A DNA stretch of 64,000 bases from Paramuribaculum sp. (lineage in GTDB: Bacteria > Bacteroidota > Bacteroidia > Bacteroidales > Muribaculaceae), in the NCBI GenBank assembly GCA_022511125.1, contig JAFLSD010000005.1, positions 1 to 64,000 of the forward strand. The letters run 5' to 3'. Under the pieces are notes generated by a model. That model saw nothing but the letters and a program-made list of their open reading frames with translations. It ran no database searches and was not told the DNA's origin. The stretch's first letter is position 1. The number at the start of each line of letters is the position of its first letter. A program made the position numbers and the translations under genes. This document shows positions 46,400 through 54,220 of this stretch, piece by piece.

Positions 46400-47392
46400 T
46401 TAGTCCTGGTTAAGGTTTACTCTCTTGAACTCGACAACAGTCAGACCTTTTGACGACTTCTCAAGATATTGACCGATAGTCAGCGAGCTGTCTTTAACAA
46501 ATTCCTGTTCTACGAGAACACTTTCTTTGAAGAATTTATTCAAACGACCCTTTGCAATATTCTCGATCATCTGTTCGGGAAGGTTTGCAGCTTTTTGAGC
46601 TGAAACTTCGGCTATGATCTGACGGGCTTTATCGGCTTCTTCAGGAGTGATCCAGCCTTTTGCAGTATTGCTCTCGATGTGAGCTTCGCTGTCAACGTGA
46701 GTCGGATTGATGCCTGCTTTTTTAAGAGCGGCTTCCACAGCTTTCTTCACCTGTTCCTCTTTCGTTTTTTCGATAGCTACATTCTTTTCGCTTTCGATAA
46801 CTGATGCCGGAACCGATTCGATTGTTACTGCCACAGGATTCATCGACGCTACCTGCATTGCTATATCACGACCAACCTGATAATCGACATCCGGCTGGTT
46901 GAAACCTGCTATAGTTGCCAGCTTGTTGCCAAGGTGATTATATGAAGTCGTTGATTCTGCTTCGATCCATTCATAAGCGCCGAGTTCCATCTTTTCACCC
47001 GTTTTACCAACTTCCTCAACGATGAGTGATTCTACAGTCTGATCGCCTACCGCAAGTGATTTCACTTCTTCGATGCTTTTCGCGCGAGCCTTCATAGCTG
47101 CATCGAGAATCATCTGGGTTGTTGCAACGAAACCTGCATTTTTAGCAACGAAGTCTGTTTCACATTTCAGAGCCACGATAGCTGCGAAAGTGCCTTCGTT
47201 TGCGCTGAGAACACAACCTTCGCTGGCCTCACGGTCTTCGCGCTTTGCTGCTACGGCCTGACCTTTTTTGCGAAGGATCTCTACAGCGGCTTCTATATCA
47301 CCGTCAGTTTCTGCAAGAGCTTTTTTACAATCCATCAAACCCGCACTTGTCAAGTGACGGAGTTTGGTGATTTCTGCCATTGTTACTGCCAT
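46400..47392 (-). CDS. tsf: Elongation factor Ts
   Basis: 330 residues. N-terminal UBA-like domain with [21 protein letters not shown], the EF-Tu-contacting CETDFVAKN motif near 77-85, and dimerisation core with [20 protein letters not shown] and [10 protein letters not shown]. Nucleotide exchange factor for EF-Tu. Longer than the E. coli protein as usual in Bacteroidetes. It follows rpsB after 23 bases; last gene of rplM-rpsI-rpsB-tsf. Confidence 0.96.
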   Translation of the reverse strand: MAVTMAEITKLRHLTSAGLMDCKKALAETDGDIEAAVEILRKKGQAVAAKREDREASEGCVLSANEGTFAAIVALKCETDFVAKNAGFVATTQMILDAAMKARAKSIEEVKSLAVGDQTVESLIVEEVGKTGEKMELGAYEWIEAESTTSYNHLGNKLATIAGFNQPDVDYQVGRDIAMQVASMNPVAVTIESVPASVIESEKNVAIEKTKEEQVKKAVEAALKKAGINPTHVDSEAHIESNTAKGWITPEEADKARQIIAEVSAQKAANLPEQMIENIAKGRLNKFFKESVLVEQEFVKDSSLTIGQYLEKSSKGLTVVEFKRVNLNQD

Positions 47393-47415
47393 AATCTTTC
47401 TTGCTTTTAAAGTTA

Positions 47416-48264
47416 TTATTCTGCCTCTTTGCCCTCTTTTTCCTCAGTCGCGGGAGCTTCAGCTACAGGAGCTGTTTCCTCTTTACGTGCGCGGCTAACG
47501 CGACGACGTTCACGACGGGGAGCTTCAGCTACGGCTGCGGCTTCGTCGGCTGCGGCTGCTGAATCAGCTTTTTCAACCTTTCTTTCTTCCAATCCTTCTG
47601 CCATTGCATCGCATACTGTCGAAAGAATCAGATCTATGCTCTTTGAAGCGTCATCGTTGGCCGGAATTACAAAATCGATATCGGTAGGATCACTGTTTGT
47701 GTCTACCATAGCGAATACTGGAATTCCTAAACGGTTTGCCTCTGCTACTGCGATTCTTTCCTTCAGAACGTCTACAACGAAGAGAGCCGACGGAAGACGG
47801 TTCAGGTCTGCGATAGAACCGAGAGTCTTTTCCAATTTCGCACGTTGACGTGTGATCTGAAGTTTTTCGCGCTTCGACAGATTGTCAAAAGTGCCATCCT
47901 TCGACATTTTGTCGATGGTTGCCATTTTCTTAACGGCTTTGCGGATTGTCGGGAAGTTTGTGAGCATTCCGCCCGGCCAACGTTCGATAACGTATGGCAT
48001 GCCGATTGATTGAGCCTTATCGGCTATGATTTGTTTGGCCTGTTTTTTGGTTGCTACGAAAAGCACTTTTTTGCCCGATTTTGCTATGCTTTTCAGAGCG
48101 TTTGCGGCCTCTTCAACCTTCGCGGCTGTCTTATAGAGGTCTATGATGTGGATACCGTTGCGCTCCATGAAGATATAAGGAGCCATGGCTGGATTCCATT
48201 TCCTTTTGAGGTGACCGAAATGGCAACCCGCTTCTAATAATTGATCAAATGTTGGTGTTGACAT
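47416..48264 (-). CDS. rpsB: 30S ribosomal protein S2
   Basis: 282 residues: [27 protein letters not shown], the [15 protein letters not shown] segment, [17 protein letters not shown] and [20 protein letters not shown] are family hallmarks. After about residue 225 comes a 55-residue extension of alternating Ala/Glu- and Arg-rich low-complexity sequence that is absent in E. coli but occurs in Bacteroidetes S2. Third gene of the ribosomal operon. Confidence 0.96.
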   Translation of the reverse strand: MSTPTFDQLLEAGCHFGHLKRKWNPAMAPYIFMERNGIHIIDLYKTAAKVEEAANALKSIAKSGKKVLFVATKKQAKQIIADKAQSIGMPYVIERWPGGMLTNFPTIRKAVKKMATIDKMSKDGTFDNLSKREKLQITRQRAKLEKTLGSIADLNRLPSALFVVDVLKERIAVAEANRLGIPVFAMVDTNSDPTDIDFVIPANDDASKSIDLILSTVCDAMAEGLEERKVEKADSAAAADEAAAVAEAPRRERRRVSRARKEETAPVAEAPATEEKEGKEAE

Positions 48265-48394
48265 GTTTGTTTATTGATTTGTTTACTTTCTTTTGTTTTC
48301 AATTTCGCAGTAGGGATGTTCACTGTTTTTTACCATCTGCAAAATTTAGATACTAAACTCACTCGGTATGATTGTAATAACAATATATACCTGA

Positions 48395-48781
48395 TTAACG
48401 CTTTGAGAACTGGAAGCGTTTGCGTGCCTTCGGCTGACCCGGTTTCTTACGTTCTACTGCACGCGGGTCGCGCGTCATGAAGCCTTCCTTACGAAGGATA
48501 GCCTTATCTTCCGGATTGATTTTCACCAATGCGCGGGCTATCGCCAGACGAAGAGCTTCGGCCTGACCTTTGTAACCTCCGCCATCAAGATTCACGCGGA
48601 TATCGTATTTCTCAACCGCATCCAAAGTTGTCAAGGGCTGACGAACGATATACTGAAGGATGGACGAAGGGAAATATACTTCAAGAGGTCTGCGGTTGAT
48701 TACGATCGAACCGTTACCTTCTTTCACGATTACTCGTGCTACGGCTGCCTTACGGCGCCCTGTTGCATTTACTGTTTCCAT
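48395..48781 (-). CDS. rpsI: 30S ribosomal protein S9
   Basis: 128 residues: NATGRRKAAVARVIVKEGNG at the start, the VNLDGGGYKGQAEALRLAIA centre, and the conserved Arg/Lys-rich end finishing KRFQFSKR, which reaches the P-site tRNA. Eleven bases after rplM. Confidence 0.97.
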   Translation of the reverse strand: METVNATGRRKAAVARVIVKEGNGSIVINRRPLEVYFPSSILQYIVRQPLTTLDAVEKYDIRVNLDGGGYKGQAEALRLAIARALVKINPEDKAILRKEGFMTRDPRAVERKKPGQPKARKRFQFSKR

Positions 48782-48792
48782 TCTTCCTCTGC

Positions 48793-49272
48793 TTATTTAA
48801 TTTTGTTAATGTCGATTGCTACCGGATTCTGAGCTTCATGAGGATGCTCCGGTCCGAGATATACATGCATATTGCCTATCAGCTTACGGCCTATGCGGTT
48901 TTTGGGAAGCATACCTTTCACAACTTTTATAAACAACGGATTATAACCGGGCTTCAGGTGCTTGTTATGAGCCTTTTTCATCAGCTGTTCTGGGGTTGCT
49001 TTACGCTGGCCGCCGGGATATCCTGTATAAGAGAAATATTCACGGTCTGTCAGCTTCTTGCCGGTAAGACGAACCTTGTCAGCGTTGATAATGATAACAT
49101 TGTCACCGCATTCTACAAAGGGAGAATAACACGGCTTGTTCTTGCCGCGTAAAATTTTGGCCACTTGAGAACACAAGCGTCCGAGAATCTGATCGGTAGC
49201 GTCTATCACTACCCATTTCCTTTCTACGCTCTCCGCGTTTGGAAATTCTGTTCTGTAGCTTAAAGTATCCAC
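48793..49272 (-). CDS. rplM: 50S ribosomal protein L13
   Basis: 159 residues: VERKWVVIDATDQILGRL, AKILRGKNKPCYSPF, YTGYPGGQRK and VKGMLPKNRIGRKLI are clear. First gene of rplM-rpsI-rpsB-tsf. It has a roughly 100-base 5' untranslated leader from the promoter at 49383-49413; such leaders in ribosomal operons often carry feedback control. Confidence 0.97.
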   Translation of the reverse strand: MDTLSYRTEFPNAESVERKWVVIDATDQILGRLCSQVAKILRGKNKPCYSPFVECGDNVIIINADKVRLTGKKLTDREYFSYTGYPGGQRKATPEQLMKKAHNKHLKPGYNPLFIKVVKGMLPKNRIGRKLIGNMHVYLGPEHPHEAQNPVAIDINKIK

Positions 49273-49640
49273 TTTTAATTACTTAATTAATAATTTGTTA
49301 AACATTCCGATGACGCTGCTTAGCCAGGCCAAAGGCGTTTACAGCAAACATCGCTAGATTATTTTTCGGGCATAATCGGCCGCAAAGTTAGTGATTTTTC
49401 GCCTTATAAACAACACTTTTACCCTCTTCACAAGGAAATTTTTTAATCATCGCTCTCAATTCCATCCTCTCACCAACTTCCCCATGGCAGCTATATGCAA
49501 TCTCACCTTGGAAAAACGCCCGATTAAGGCCGTCTTATGCCGACATATGTCCGACATCTACCCCCTGGCGACACCCCTCGTTTGCAGCCCCGCTAAATGA
49601 TAGTCCCCGCCGACTATTGCTTCATAAACCGGCTATTGCT
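49273..49640. other. Spacer between accessory operon and rplM
   Basis: Contains the rplM leader and promoter (minus strand, to 49413) and the 3' side of the accessory operon. A palindrome GACATATGTC (49542-49551) and a direct repeat near 49614-49647 are present. No gene is visible in the remaining 200 bases. Confidence 0.5.
49383..49413 (-). promoter_or_regulatory. Promoter of the rplM-rpsI-rpsB-tsf operon
   Basis: -7 box TAACTTTG (49390-49383) and TTG (49413-49411) with a 20-base spacer on the minus strand. Start expected near 49376, leaving about 100 bases of leader, in which GCTG/CAGC and GGCCTGGC-type pairings could form. Confidence 0.7.
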
Positions 49641-49647
49641 TCATAAA
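49614..49647. repeat. 15-bp direct repeat, period 19
   Basis: CTATTGCTTCATAAA occurs at 49614-49628 and again at 49633-49647. The second copy runs into the last codons of the two-TM Nudix-like gene (stop at 49641), so the end of that gene may have been duplicated. Confidence 0.6.
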
Positions 49648-51101
49648 ATTGTAATCGTTATTTTCCCCTCTTTCTTCGGTTCTTTTTCTCGTTTTTGCTG
49701 TTCTCTATACTCCGAAAACAAATGGTAAAGACCTGCACTTTCAGACGTTATCATTCTACTCTCTTCATAACCTTTCATATCATCCAATTTCTGCAAGTCT
49801 ATTAATGACTCCCAGGATTCGCTATCATAGGTAAACTCGTTGTTGAAATCGATATTGTTGATTATCTCTCTTTCAAATTCGCCTGCTTCGTCCGTGACAT
49901 GGAGGAGATATGATATGTTGTGCCGAAGATTATTCAAATCAATGACCGAACCTAATACTTTAAATCTCGCTTTCCCTTCTTTCCTCAATCTTTCAATCAG
50001 CTTCATCTGATTTGAACCGTAAATCTTGTTTTCGGGATCTGTGTTTCCCGGGTCATCATAAACTCCCTGAAAATTCTTTTGATTGAAAAGTTCTTCCAAA
50101 AACTCGCGCCAGACCACTGTTTCAAGATTACAACCGACTTCCATCTTTTTAATGTTAAAAATGTTTCTTTCCGTCTCACACATATCGAATCCCCCCGAGG
50201 GAACGAACTGCAGATAATTTAATTTGGAGGTCAGTCCTTTTCCGGAACGCTTTTTTATCAATGTTTTGTACTTATTGTCCTTCGAACTGCGATAAACTAT
50301 CATTAGTTGCACGGAAAGGAGAGAAAATCTGCCCGTGCCCGTCATAAGGATGGTGTTTAGATCATAGTTGCACTTTCGGTGGATTAACTTTCTCATGGGC
50401 AAAAAGTCAAGCAGATTGTCAGGCACCGGGATATTACTGTTCAGAGCCGACTTCTTAAGTCTCATAAAAGCCTTGTACAGTTCGAATTCCAAAATATTAC
50501 TCGTATATATATTCTGCCTGTACATACCCATTTTACAATAGATCGTTCTCTTATCGAAGCTATACCGGTCGAGTATATAACCGGGAACCTCGAATTTTAT
50601 CGAAGATTCAACTATAAGCCTATATTCCAATCGAGTGACGGCATTTTTCCACCCCGGAAACATTTTCTTGACAATGCCATGATTTTTGACTTGATTTTTG
50701 ATATTTCCCGACTTTAATAAAGAAACAGTATCTTCGTCCAATACGCTTCTGACGGAATCAAACTGAATAGTTTTAGCCGAATAGACCTCTCCGAAGGCTT
50801 TTGTGAGCGACTTTGCGCCATAAAGTTTCTCCATTGCCTTCAACTGCCACGCGTAATACTGCTTGCCGCTGATTGTAGATAAATAGTTGCTTCGGTATTT
50901 ATGCATAGACAATCGGCAGAGAAGAAAGAAACAGACTATGGGAATCAAAATCACGATTGTCCTGACATAATCTGTTCCCGAAAACTTCTCCGACAAGGCA
51001 ATCAGAACTGTGACGACGATTCCGACCATTGAAAGGATTATAGAAACGAGATTGTTATGCCTCGTCAATAATCTTTCTAACCTTGTGCGTAATTTTATCA
51101 T
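49641..51101 (-). CDS. Two-TM protein with divergent Nudix-like motif, unknown function
   Basis: 486 residues. Two membrane helices near the N-terminus (about 17-36 and 46-64), then a large soluble region. At 299-340 lies VPSGGFDMCE (G-x5-E) followed after an insertion by WREFLEELF, which resembles the R-E-U-x-E-E core of the Nudix box; the spacing between the two halves is about 19 residues longer than canonical. The tail is Lys/Glu-rich. Nudix proteins hydrolyse or bind nucleoside diphosphates linked to another moiety. Membrane anchoring plus a nucleotide-type domain suggests a signalling or effector role, which is inference. Its start overlaps the upstream gene by 47 bases. Confidence 0.6.
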   Translation of the reverse strand: MIKLRTRLERLLTRHNNLVSIILSMVGIVVTVLIALSEKFSGTDYVRTIVILIPIVCFFLLCRLSMHKYRSNYLSTISGKQYYAWQLKAMEKLYGAKSLTKAFGEVYSAKTIQFDSVRSVLDEDTVSLLKSGNIKNQVKNHGIVKKMFPGWKNAVTRLEYRLIVESSIKFEVPGYILDRYSFDKRTIYCKMGMYRQNIYTSNILEFELYKAFMRLKKSALNSNIPVPDNLLDFLPMRKLIHRKCNYDLNTILMTGTGRFSLLSVQLMIVYRSSKDNKYKTLIKKRSGKGLTSKLNYLQFVPSGGFDMCETERNIFNIKKMEVGCNLETVVWREFLEELFNQKNFQGVYDDPGNTDPENKIYGSNQMKLIERLRKEGKARFKVLGSVIDLNNLRHNISYLLHVTDEAGEFEREIINNIDFNNEFTYDSESWESLIDLQKLDDMKGYEESRMITSESAGLYHLFSEYREQQKREKEPKKEGKITITIL

Positions 51102-51522
51102 TATCCGACAGGATTACCACATTAATCCGTTTGTTGTCATCGTCAGCATTTTCCGGGAGCCGCCTATCGCCGTATTCCACTGTGATTTTAGCCTCGTGCA
51201 TCTCAGCGGATATTTTGAAGTGATTGGTGCACCTCATCGATTCGTTATGATCTTTCAATTTCTCTGTTAGGTCCAATGAAGCCTTTTTAATGAATTCGGC
51301 ATATTGCTCCTTCATTTTCTCCAGCTTATTTTCTGCCTCTTTCGCTTTCTCTAATTCCAACTTTTCTCTCTGACATTTCATTTTTTTGTTCCATAAATTA
51401 AGAACGTAGAGAAAAAAAATCGCAACGCCAATGATGACCAGCCAGCAAGAAATATGGCAGATGAGATTATTCGCCGGCAAAATTTCGAGCAATAATTCTG
51501 GATTTGTAATCATAACAGCCAT
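51055..51522 (-). CDS. One-TM coiled-coil protein, partner of the Nudix-like protein
   Basis: 155 residues: one membrane helix at about 22-43, a charged coiled coil at about 46-90 (Lys/Glu-rich), then a small beta-rich end with VEYGDRRLP and INVVILSDND. No known family recognised. The 47-base overlap with the next gene implies tight coupling and probably a complex of the two membrane proteins. Confidence 0.6.
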   Translation of the reverse strand: MAVMITNPELLLEILPANNLICHISCWLVIIGVAIFFLYVLNLWNKKMKCQREKLELEKAKEAENKLEKMKEQYAEFIKKASLDLTEKLKDHNESMRCTNHFKISAEMHEAKITVEYGDRRLPENADDDNKRINVVILSDNDKITHKVRKIIDEA

Positions 51523-51540
51523 TTAAAACTTATTATTTGT

Positions 51541-52410
51541 TTATTTATCTTTTATCAAATATATATATCCAGTTTCCAATCCAAAATCGAACTTAAAAAA
51601 GGAGTCTAAGTATTGTCTAAATATTATATCGCGTACTTCTATATGTTCGGAAGGACTGTAAAGCAAAATTGCAGACGTTATATAATCATGAAAACGTAAA
51701 CTACTACGGGATACATCATCATACCAGGAGTCAATTTTATCACTCGTTATTACATTGCAATAGACTGGAAAATTAAGATCTTTTCTGTATTTTTGGAACA
51801 AGCTGATTATATCTTCCATCTCTTCCTCTGTTGCAACATGATATCCTTTTGGAATATCTTTAGCATGGTAGTATATCTCTTCCGCAGAGCTATACGGGCC
51901 TATTTTCCTCACATCTTCAAGCGTGAAAGGAAGAATTCGTAGTTTTAAAATAAGATCATCGACAATTTCATTTGACAAGCCGATTAAACCGTCCATACTG
52001 CTTACATTCTTATTGGCTTCGGTAGAGCCTGTAATCTGTCCGGTCTGAACGTCAATCATCCTTGCCGAAATAAACAGAGACTCGAAGATTTCAGTAATAT
52101 CCGCGACCAACACGTAACGTACTCCGAATTGTTTCCCGAGTTTTACAATCTGATTGTCGTTTACGGCTCCCGATAACTGATACTCCTGTTCGTCGGCCAA
52201 AGCCTTCAAAAAATCCGCTGTTCTCTCGACGGCGGCATAATCGTCGCTGGCCGTCACTCCGGACACCAATTTTGATCCCACCACCTTTTTGTAATTATCT
52301 TCGACATCGCCGGTGACATAAACAGCGACTTTCTGTTTATTGGTCTGCGCAAAAACAGAGCTGTTGAAAGCAACGGCCATCAAACAAATTAATAGAAGTA
52401 TTTTTTTCAT
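51541..52410 (-). CDS. Exported CsgG/LpoB-like domain protein with FISUMP-like end
   Basis: 289 residues with a signal peptide (about 1-21). The domain at about 26-155 (KVAVYVTGDVEDNYKKVVG; YAAVERTADFLKAL; LGKQFGVRYVLVADI; ARMIDVQTGQI) is the same fold as its upstream neighbour and matches the exported proteins of gut Bacteroidales that resemble the CsgG/LpoB N-terminal region. The remaining half contains IPKGYHVATEEEMEDII, which recalls the start of FISUMP/sulfatase-modifying lectin-like domains (G-(W/Y)-H-x-x-T/S-x-x-E-x). Role unknown; possibly an envelope sensor or binding protein. Confidence 0.6.
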   Translation of the reverse strand: MKKILLLICLMAVAFNSSVFAQTNKQKVAVYVTGDVEDNYKKVVGSKLVSGVTASDDYAAVERTADFLKALADEQEYQLSGAVNDNQIVKLGKQFGVRYVLVADITEIFESLFISARMIDVQTGQITGSTEANKNVSSMDGLIGLSNEIVDDLILKLRILPFTLEDVRKIGPYSSAEEIYYHAKDIPKGYHVATEEEMEDIISLFQKYRKDLNFPVYCNVITSDKIDSWYDDVSRSSLRFHDYITSAILLYSPSEHIEVRDIIFRQYLDSFFKFDFGLETGYIYLIKDK

Positions 52411-52416
52411 AGTGCG

Positions 52417-52890
52417 TTATTTAGAAATCAGACGATAAGTCAAGTTAGTAGCCAAAGCTTTCAAGACGGATGTGTCCTTCCCCACACGTTCGCCCGTTAT
52501 GGTTTTCAGCACTTTCCCGCTCACTAAGTCGATCAGTTCCGTTGACATAAATGTCTTGTCGTTCTTTATCACGACATCTACGACTATCACATAATCGACA
52601 CCCATACGAGTTCCGACTTCACGGATCTCGCTTACGGGCACTTCGCCCGAAAGTTGCCAATCTACTTCCTTAGTCATGCCGTTGAGAAAATCGCGGTTTC
52701 TTTCGAAGCATACATAATCTTTGTTGCCCGAAATCCTTCCCATTACAGCGGAACTGACTATAGTCCTGTCGCTTTCCGAAATTTTTCCTTCGACATAAAC
52801 AGCCACTTTTTTAGGAGAAGCCGCCGAAACGGTTTGTGCACAGACCATCGCTGCCATCACCGCCAACATCATTAAACAAATCTTTTTCAT
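52417..52890 (-). CDS. Exported CsgG/LpoB-like domain protein (short paralogue)
   Basis: 157 residues with a signal peptide (about 1-23, cleavage after VSA). It parallels the first half of the next gene: KVAVYVEGKISESDRTIV, YVCFERNRDFLNGM, WQLSGEVPVSEIREVGTRM, VDYVIVVDVVI, TELIDLVSGKVLKTI. The two are separated by six bases and are evidently a tandem duplication, the second copy having gained a C-terminal half. The leading gene of the four-gene operon, 30 bases after the structured leader RNA. Confidence 0.65.
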   Translation of the reverse strand: MKKICLMMLAVMAAMVCAQTVSAASPKKVAVYVEGKISESDRTIVSSAVMGRISGNKDYVCFERNRDFLNGMTKEVDWQLSGEVPVSEIREVGTRMGVDYVIVVDVVIKNDKTFMSTELIDLVSGKVLKTITGERVGKDTSVLKALATNLTYRLISK

Positions 52891-52918
52891 AGTTAATTCG
52901 ATTTTCGCGCCCTATAGA

Positions 52919-53247
52919 CTCCCCGGATTCAGGCGGTTAGAAACAGAAATGCGTGGTGTCTTTCGTACCCGTTGCCGTCCTACCCCTGAGGCTTCTCGCA
53001 TTGCCCATTGATTTTCAGACGGCAACGTAGAAGCCCCACGCAAATATGATATGCCGACGGCAGGACATTCCCATGCCCTCGTGGTCGGAATAAGCATATC
53101 CACAGGCGTCTACCGTTGCTCAATTCATGAAAATCAATAGAAATTTTGCGAGAATTTCAGGTGGTCATGAATCAGCGTCAAGTAACGCATTTATAATATG
53201 TCCGCTCACCCACCCTCTTTCCCGAACCGGGGCTTCGAGTAGGCTCG
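52919..53247 (-). ncRNA. Candidate structured RNA / long leader with pseudoknot
   Basis: On the minus strand a roughly 310-base stretch closes on itself: CCCCGGTTCGGG (53232-53221) pairs with the region 52933-52921 over 12 bp, with one G-U and a one-base bulge. Inside are a hairpin GATATG/CATATC with CCGAC/GTCGG and GGCA/TGCC above it (53100-53047), a small hairpin GAAATT/AATTTC (53158-53140), and helix TGCGTGG/CCACGCA (53042-53036 with 52956-52950). The last encloses an H-type pseudoknot: GGCTTCT (53035-53029) with AGAAGCC (52996-52990), and CGTTGCCGTC (53027-53018) with GACGGCAACG (52979-52970). It does not show tmRNA, RNase P, SRP or 6S landmarks. It may be an independent RNA or a riboregulatory leader of the operon. 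Confidence 0.55.
53128..53138. repeat. 11-bp inverted repeat with the pseudoknot loop
   Basis: TGAAAATCAAT at 53128-53138 is the exact reverse complement of ATTGATTTTCA at 53007-53017, the latter lying in the loop of the pseudoknot on the minus strand. The two could pair in the RNA as an alternative or long-range helix. Confidence 0.6.
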
Positions 53248-53253
53248 CAAACG

Positions 53254-53284
53254 CAAAATTAGATAATTTTCCCATAATTCCAAA
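53254..53284 (-). promoter_or_regulatory. Promoter of structured RNA and accessory operon
   Basis: TTTG (53284-53281), 19-base spacer, TAATTTTG (53261-53254) on the minus strand: full consensus. Start near 53247, directly before the closing helix of the structured RNA. No other promoter is evident before the first gene at 52890. Confidence 0.72.
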
Positions 53285-53397
53285 AATCGGCTCGCACTTT
53301 TACACGTTTGCGACTTCCCGTACGTCAACTGAATCTGATCCATCCGCTCTTTTGACTCCCCCCTTACACTTACCCCAATCATTAACACAATAAAAAA

Positions 53398-53424
53398 GAG
53401 GATGACCCTTTTTGAGACATCCTC
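53398..53424 (-). terminator. Terminator of rplU-rpmA
   Basis: GAGGATG (53398-53404) and CATCCTC (53418-53424) form a stem with a 13-base loop, followed on the minus strand by six T (53397-53392). It lies 25 bases after the rpmA stop. Confidence 0.78.
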
Positions 53425-53448
53425 CTTGAAAAATCTTTTTTTACGCTA

Positions 53449-53709
53449 TTATGCTTCTGCGGGAGCAACGTTGATATAACGACGTCCGTTTTTGCCTTCA
53501 CTGAAAACAACTACACCGTCGATCAGAGCATACAGTGTATGGTCTTTGCCAAGGCCTACATTTTCACCGGCATGATGAACGGTTCCACGCTGACGTTTCA
53601 GGATGTTGCCTGCCTTGCAGTGCTGTCCACCGAAAATTTTAACTCCTAATCGTTTGCTCTCTGATTCACGTCCGTTCTTTGAGCTACCTACACCTTTTTT
53701 ATGTGCCAT
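53449..53709 (-). CDS. rpmA: 50S ribosomal protein L27
   Basis: 86 residues: [20 protein letters not shown] with a ready N-terminus (no Firmicutes-type pre-sequence), [17 protein letters not shown], and the [15 protein letters not shown] centre. It reaches the peptidyl-transferase site of the 50S subunit. Twenty bases after rplU in the usual pair. Confidence 0.97.
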   Translation of the reverse strand: MAHKKGVGSSKNGRESESKRLGVKIFGGQHCKAGNILKRQRGTVHHAGENVGLGKDHTLYALIDGVVVFSEGKNGRRYINVAPAEA

Positions 53710-53729
53710 CGTTTCTTAATTTTTTAGGT

Positions 53730-54050
53730 TTAAGCTACTACTTCTTTAACTAACACTTTGGTGAAATACTGGCGATGACCGTTTTTCCTACGATAGCCTT
53801 TACGACGTTTTTTCTTGAAAACGATGACTTTATCACCTTTTACAAGCGGAGTAAGAACTTCGCATACGATCTTTGCACCTTCCACTGTAGGAGCACCTAC
53901 ATTTACGGCACCGTCATTTTCGGTCAGAAGAACGCGATCGAACTCAACCTTGTCGCCTTCCTTGATACCTTCACCCAGATAATTGACATACAGATACTTA
54001 TCAGCCTCAGCCTTAAACTGCAGTCCTTTAATTTCTACAATTGCGTACAT
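53730..54050 (-). CDS. rplU: 50S ribosomal protein L21
   Basis: 106 residues: [30 protein letters not shown], and the conserved [19 protein letters not shown] end that binds 23S rRNA. First gene of rplU-rpmA. Confidence 0.97.
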   Translation of the reverse strand: MYAIVEIKGLQFKAEADKYLYVNYLGEGIKEGDKVEFDRVLLTENDGAVNVGAPTVEGAKIVCEVLTPLVKGDKVIVFKKKRRKGYRRKNGHRQYFTKVLVKEVVA

Positions 54051-54137
54051 TTATTTTTACAATTATATGTTAACTCCTTCAGGCGAAAGCCAACGGATGA
54101 CTTTTCTTAATAAGGCCTGAAATGGAAAATCCAGCCG

Positions 54138-54167
54138 CAAAAGTAATATTTTTTTTCGGTATAACAA
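54138..54167 (-). promoter_or_regulatory. Promoter of rplU-rpmA
   Basis: -7 box TACTTTTG (54145-54138) and TTG (54167-54165), spacer 19, on the minus strand. The start would be near 54131, giving an 80-base leader. Confidence 0.65.
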
Positions 54168-54189
54168 TACTTTTTTCTTTTTTTTCACT

Positions 54190-54197
54190 ATCTTAGC
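54190..54197 (+). promoter_or_regulatory. Possible -7 box of the GH110 gene
   Basis: TATCTTAG on the plus strand, 24 bases before the ATG; it differs from TAnnTTTG at one position. Divergent from rplU. Confidence 0.35.
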
Positions 54198-54220
54198 GCC
54201 AATAATTCAAAACAATCCCT

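Noticed and set aside
52912..53103. 63-codon minus-strand frame inside the structured RNA
   Set aside because: It runs through the helices of the RNA, is Arg/Ser-rich without domain signs, and is best explained as non-coding.
52919..53247. tmRNA, RNase P RNA, SRP RNA or 6S RNA
   Set aside because: No tag reading frame or CCA-type acceptor, no GAAAGUCC-type P4 strand, no GGAA-loop SRP hairpin, and no single long 6S-type hairpin.
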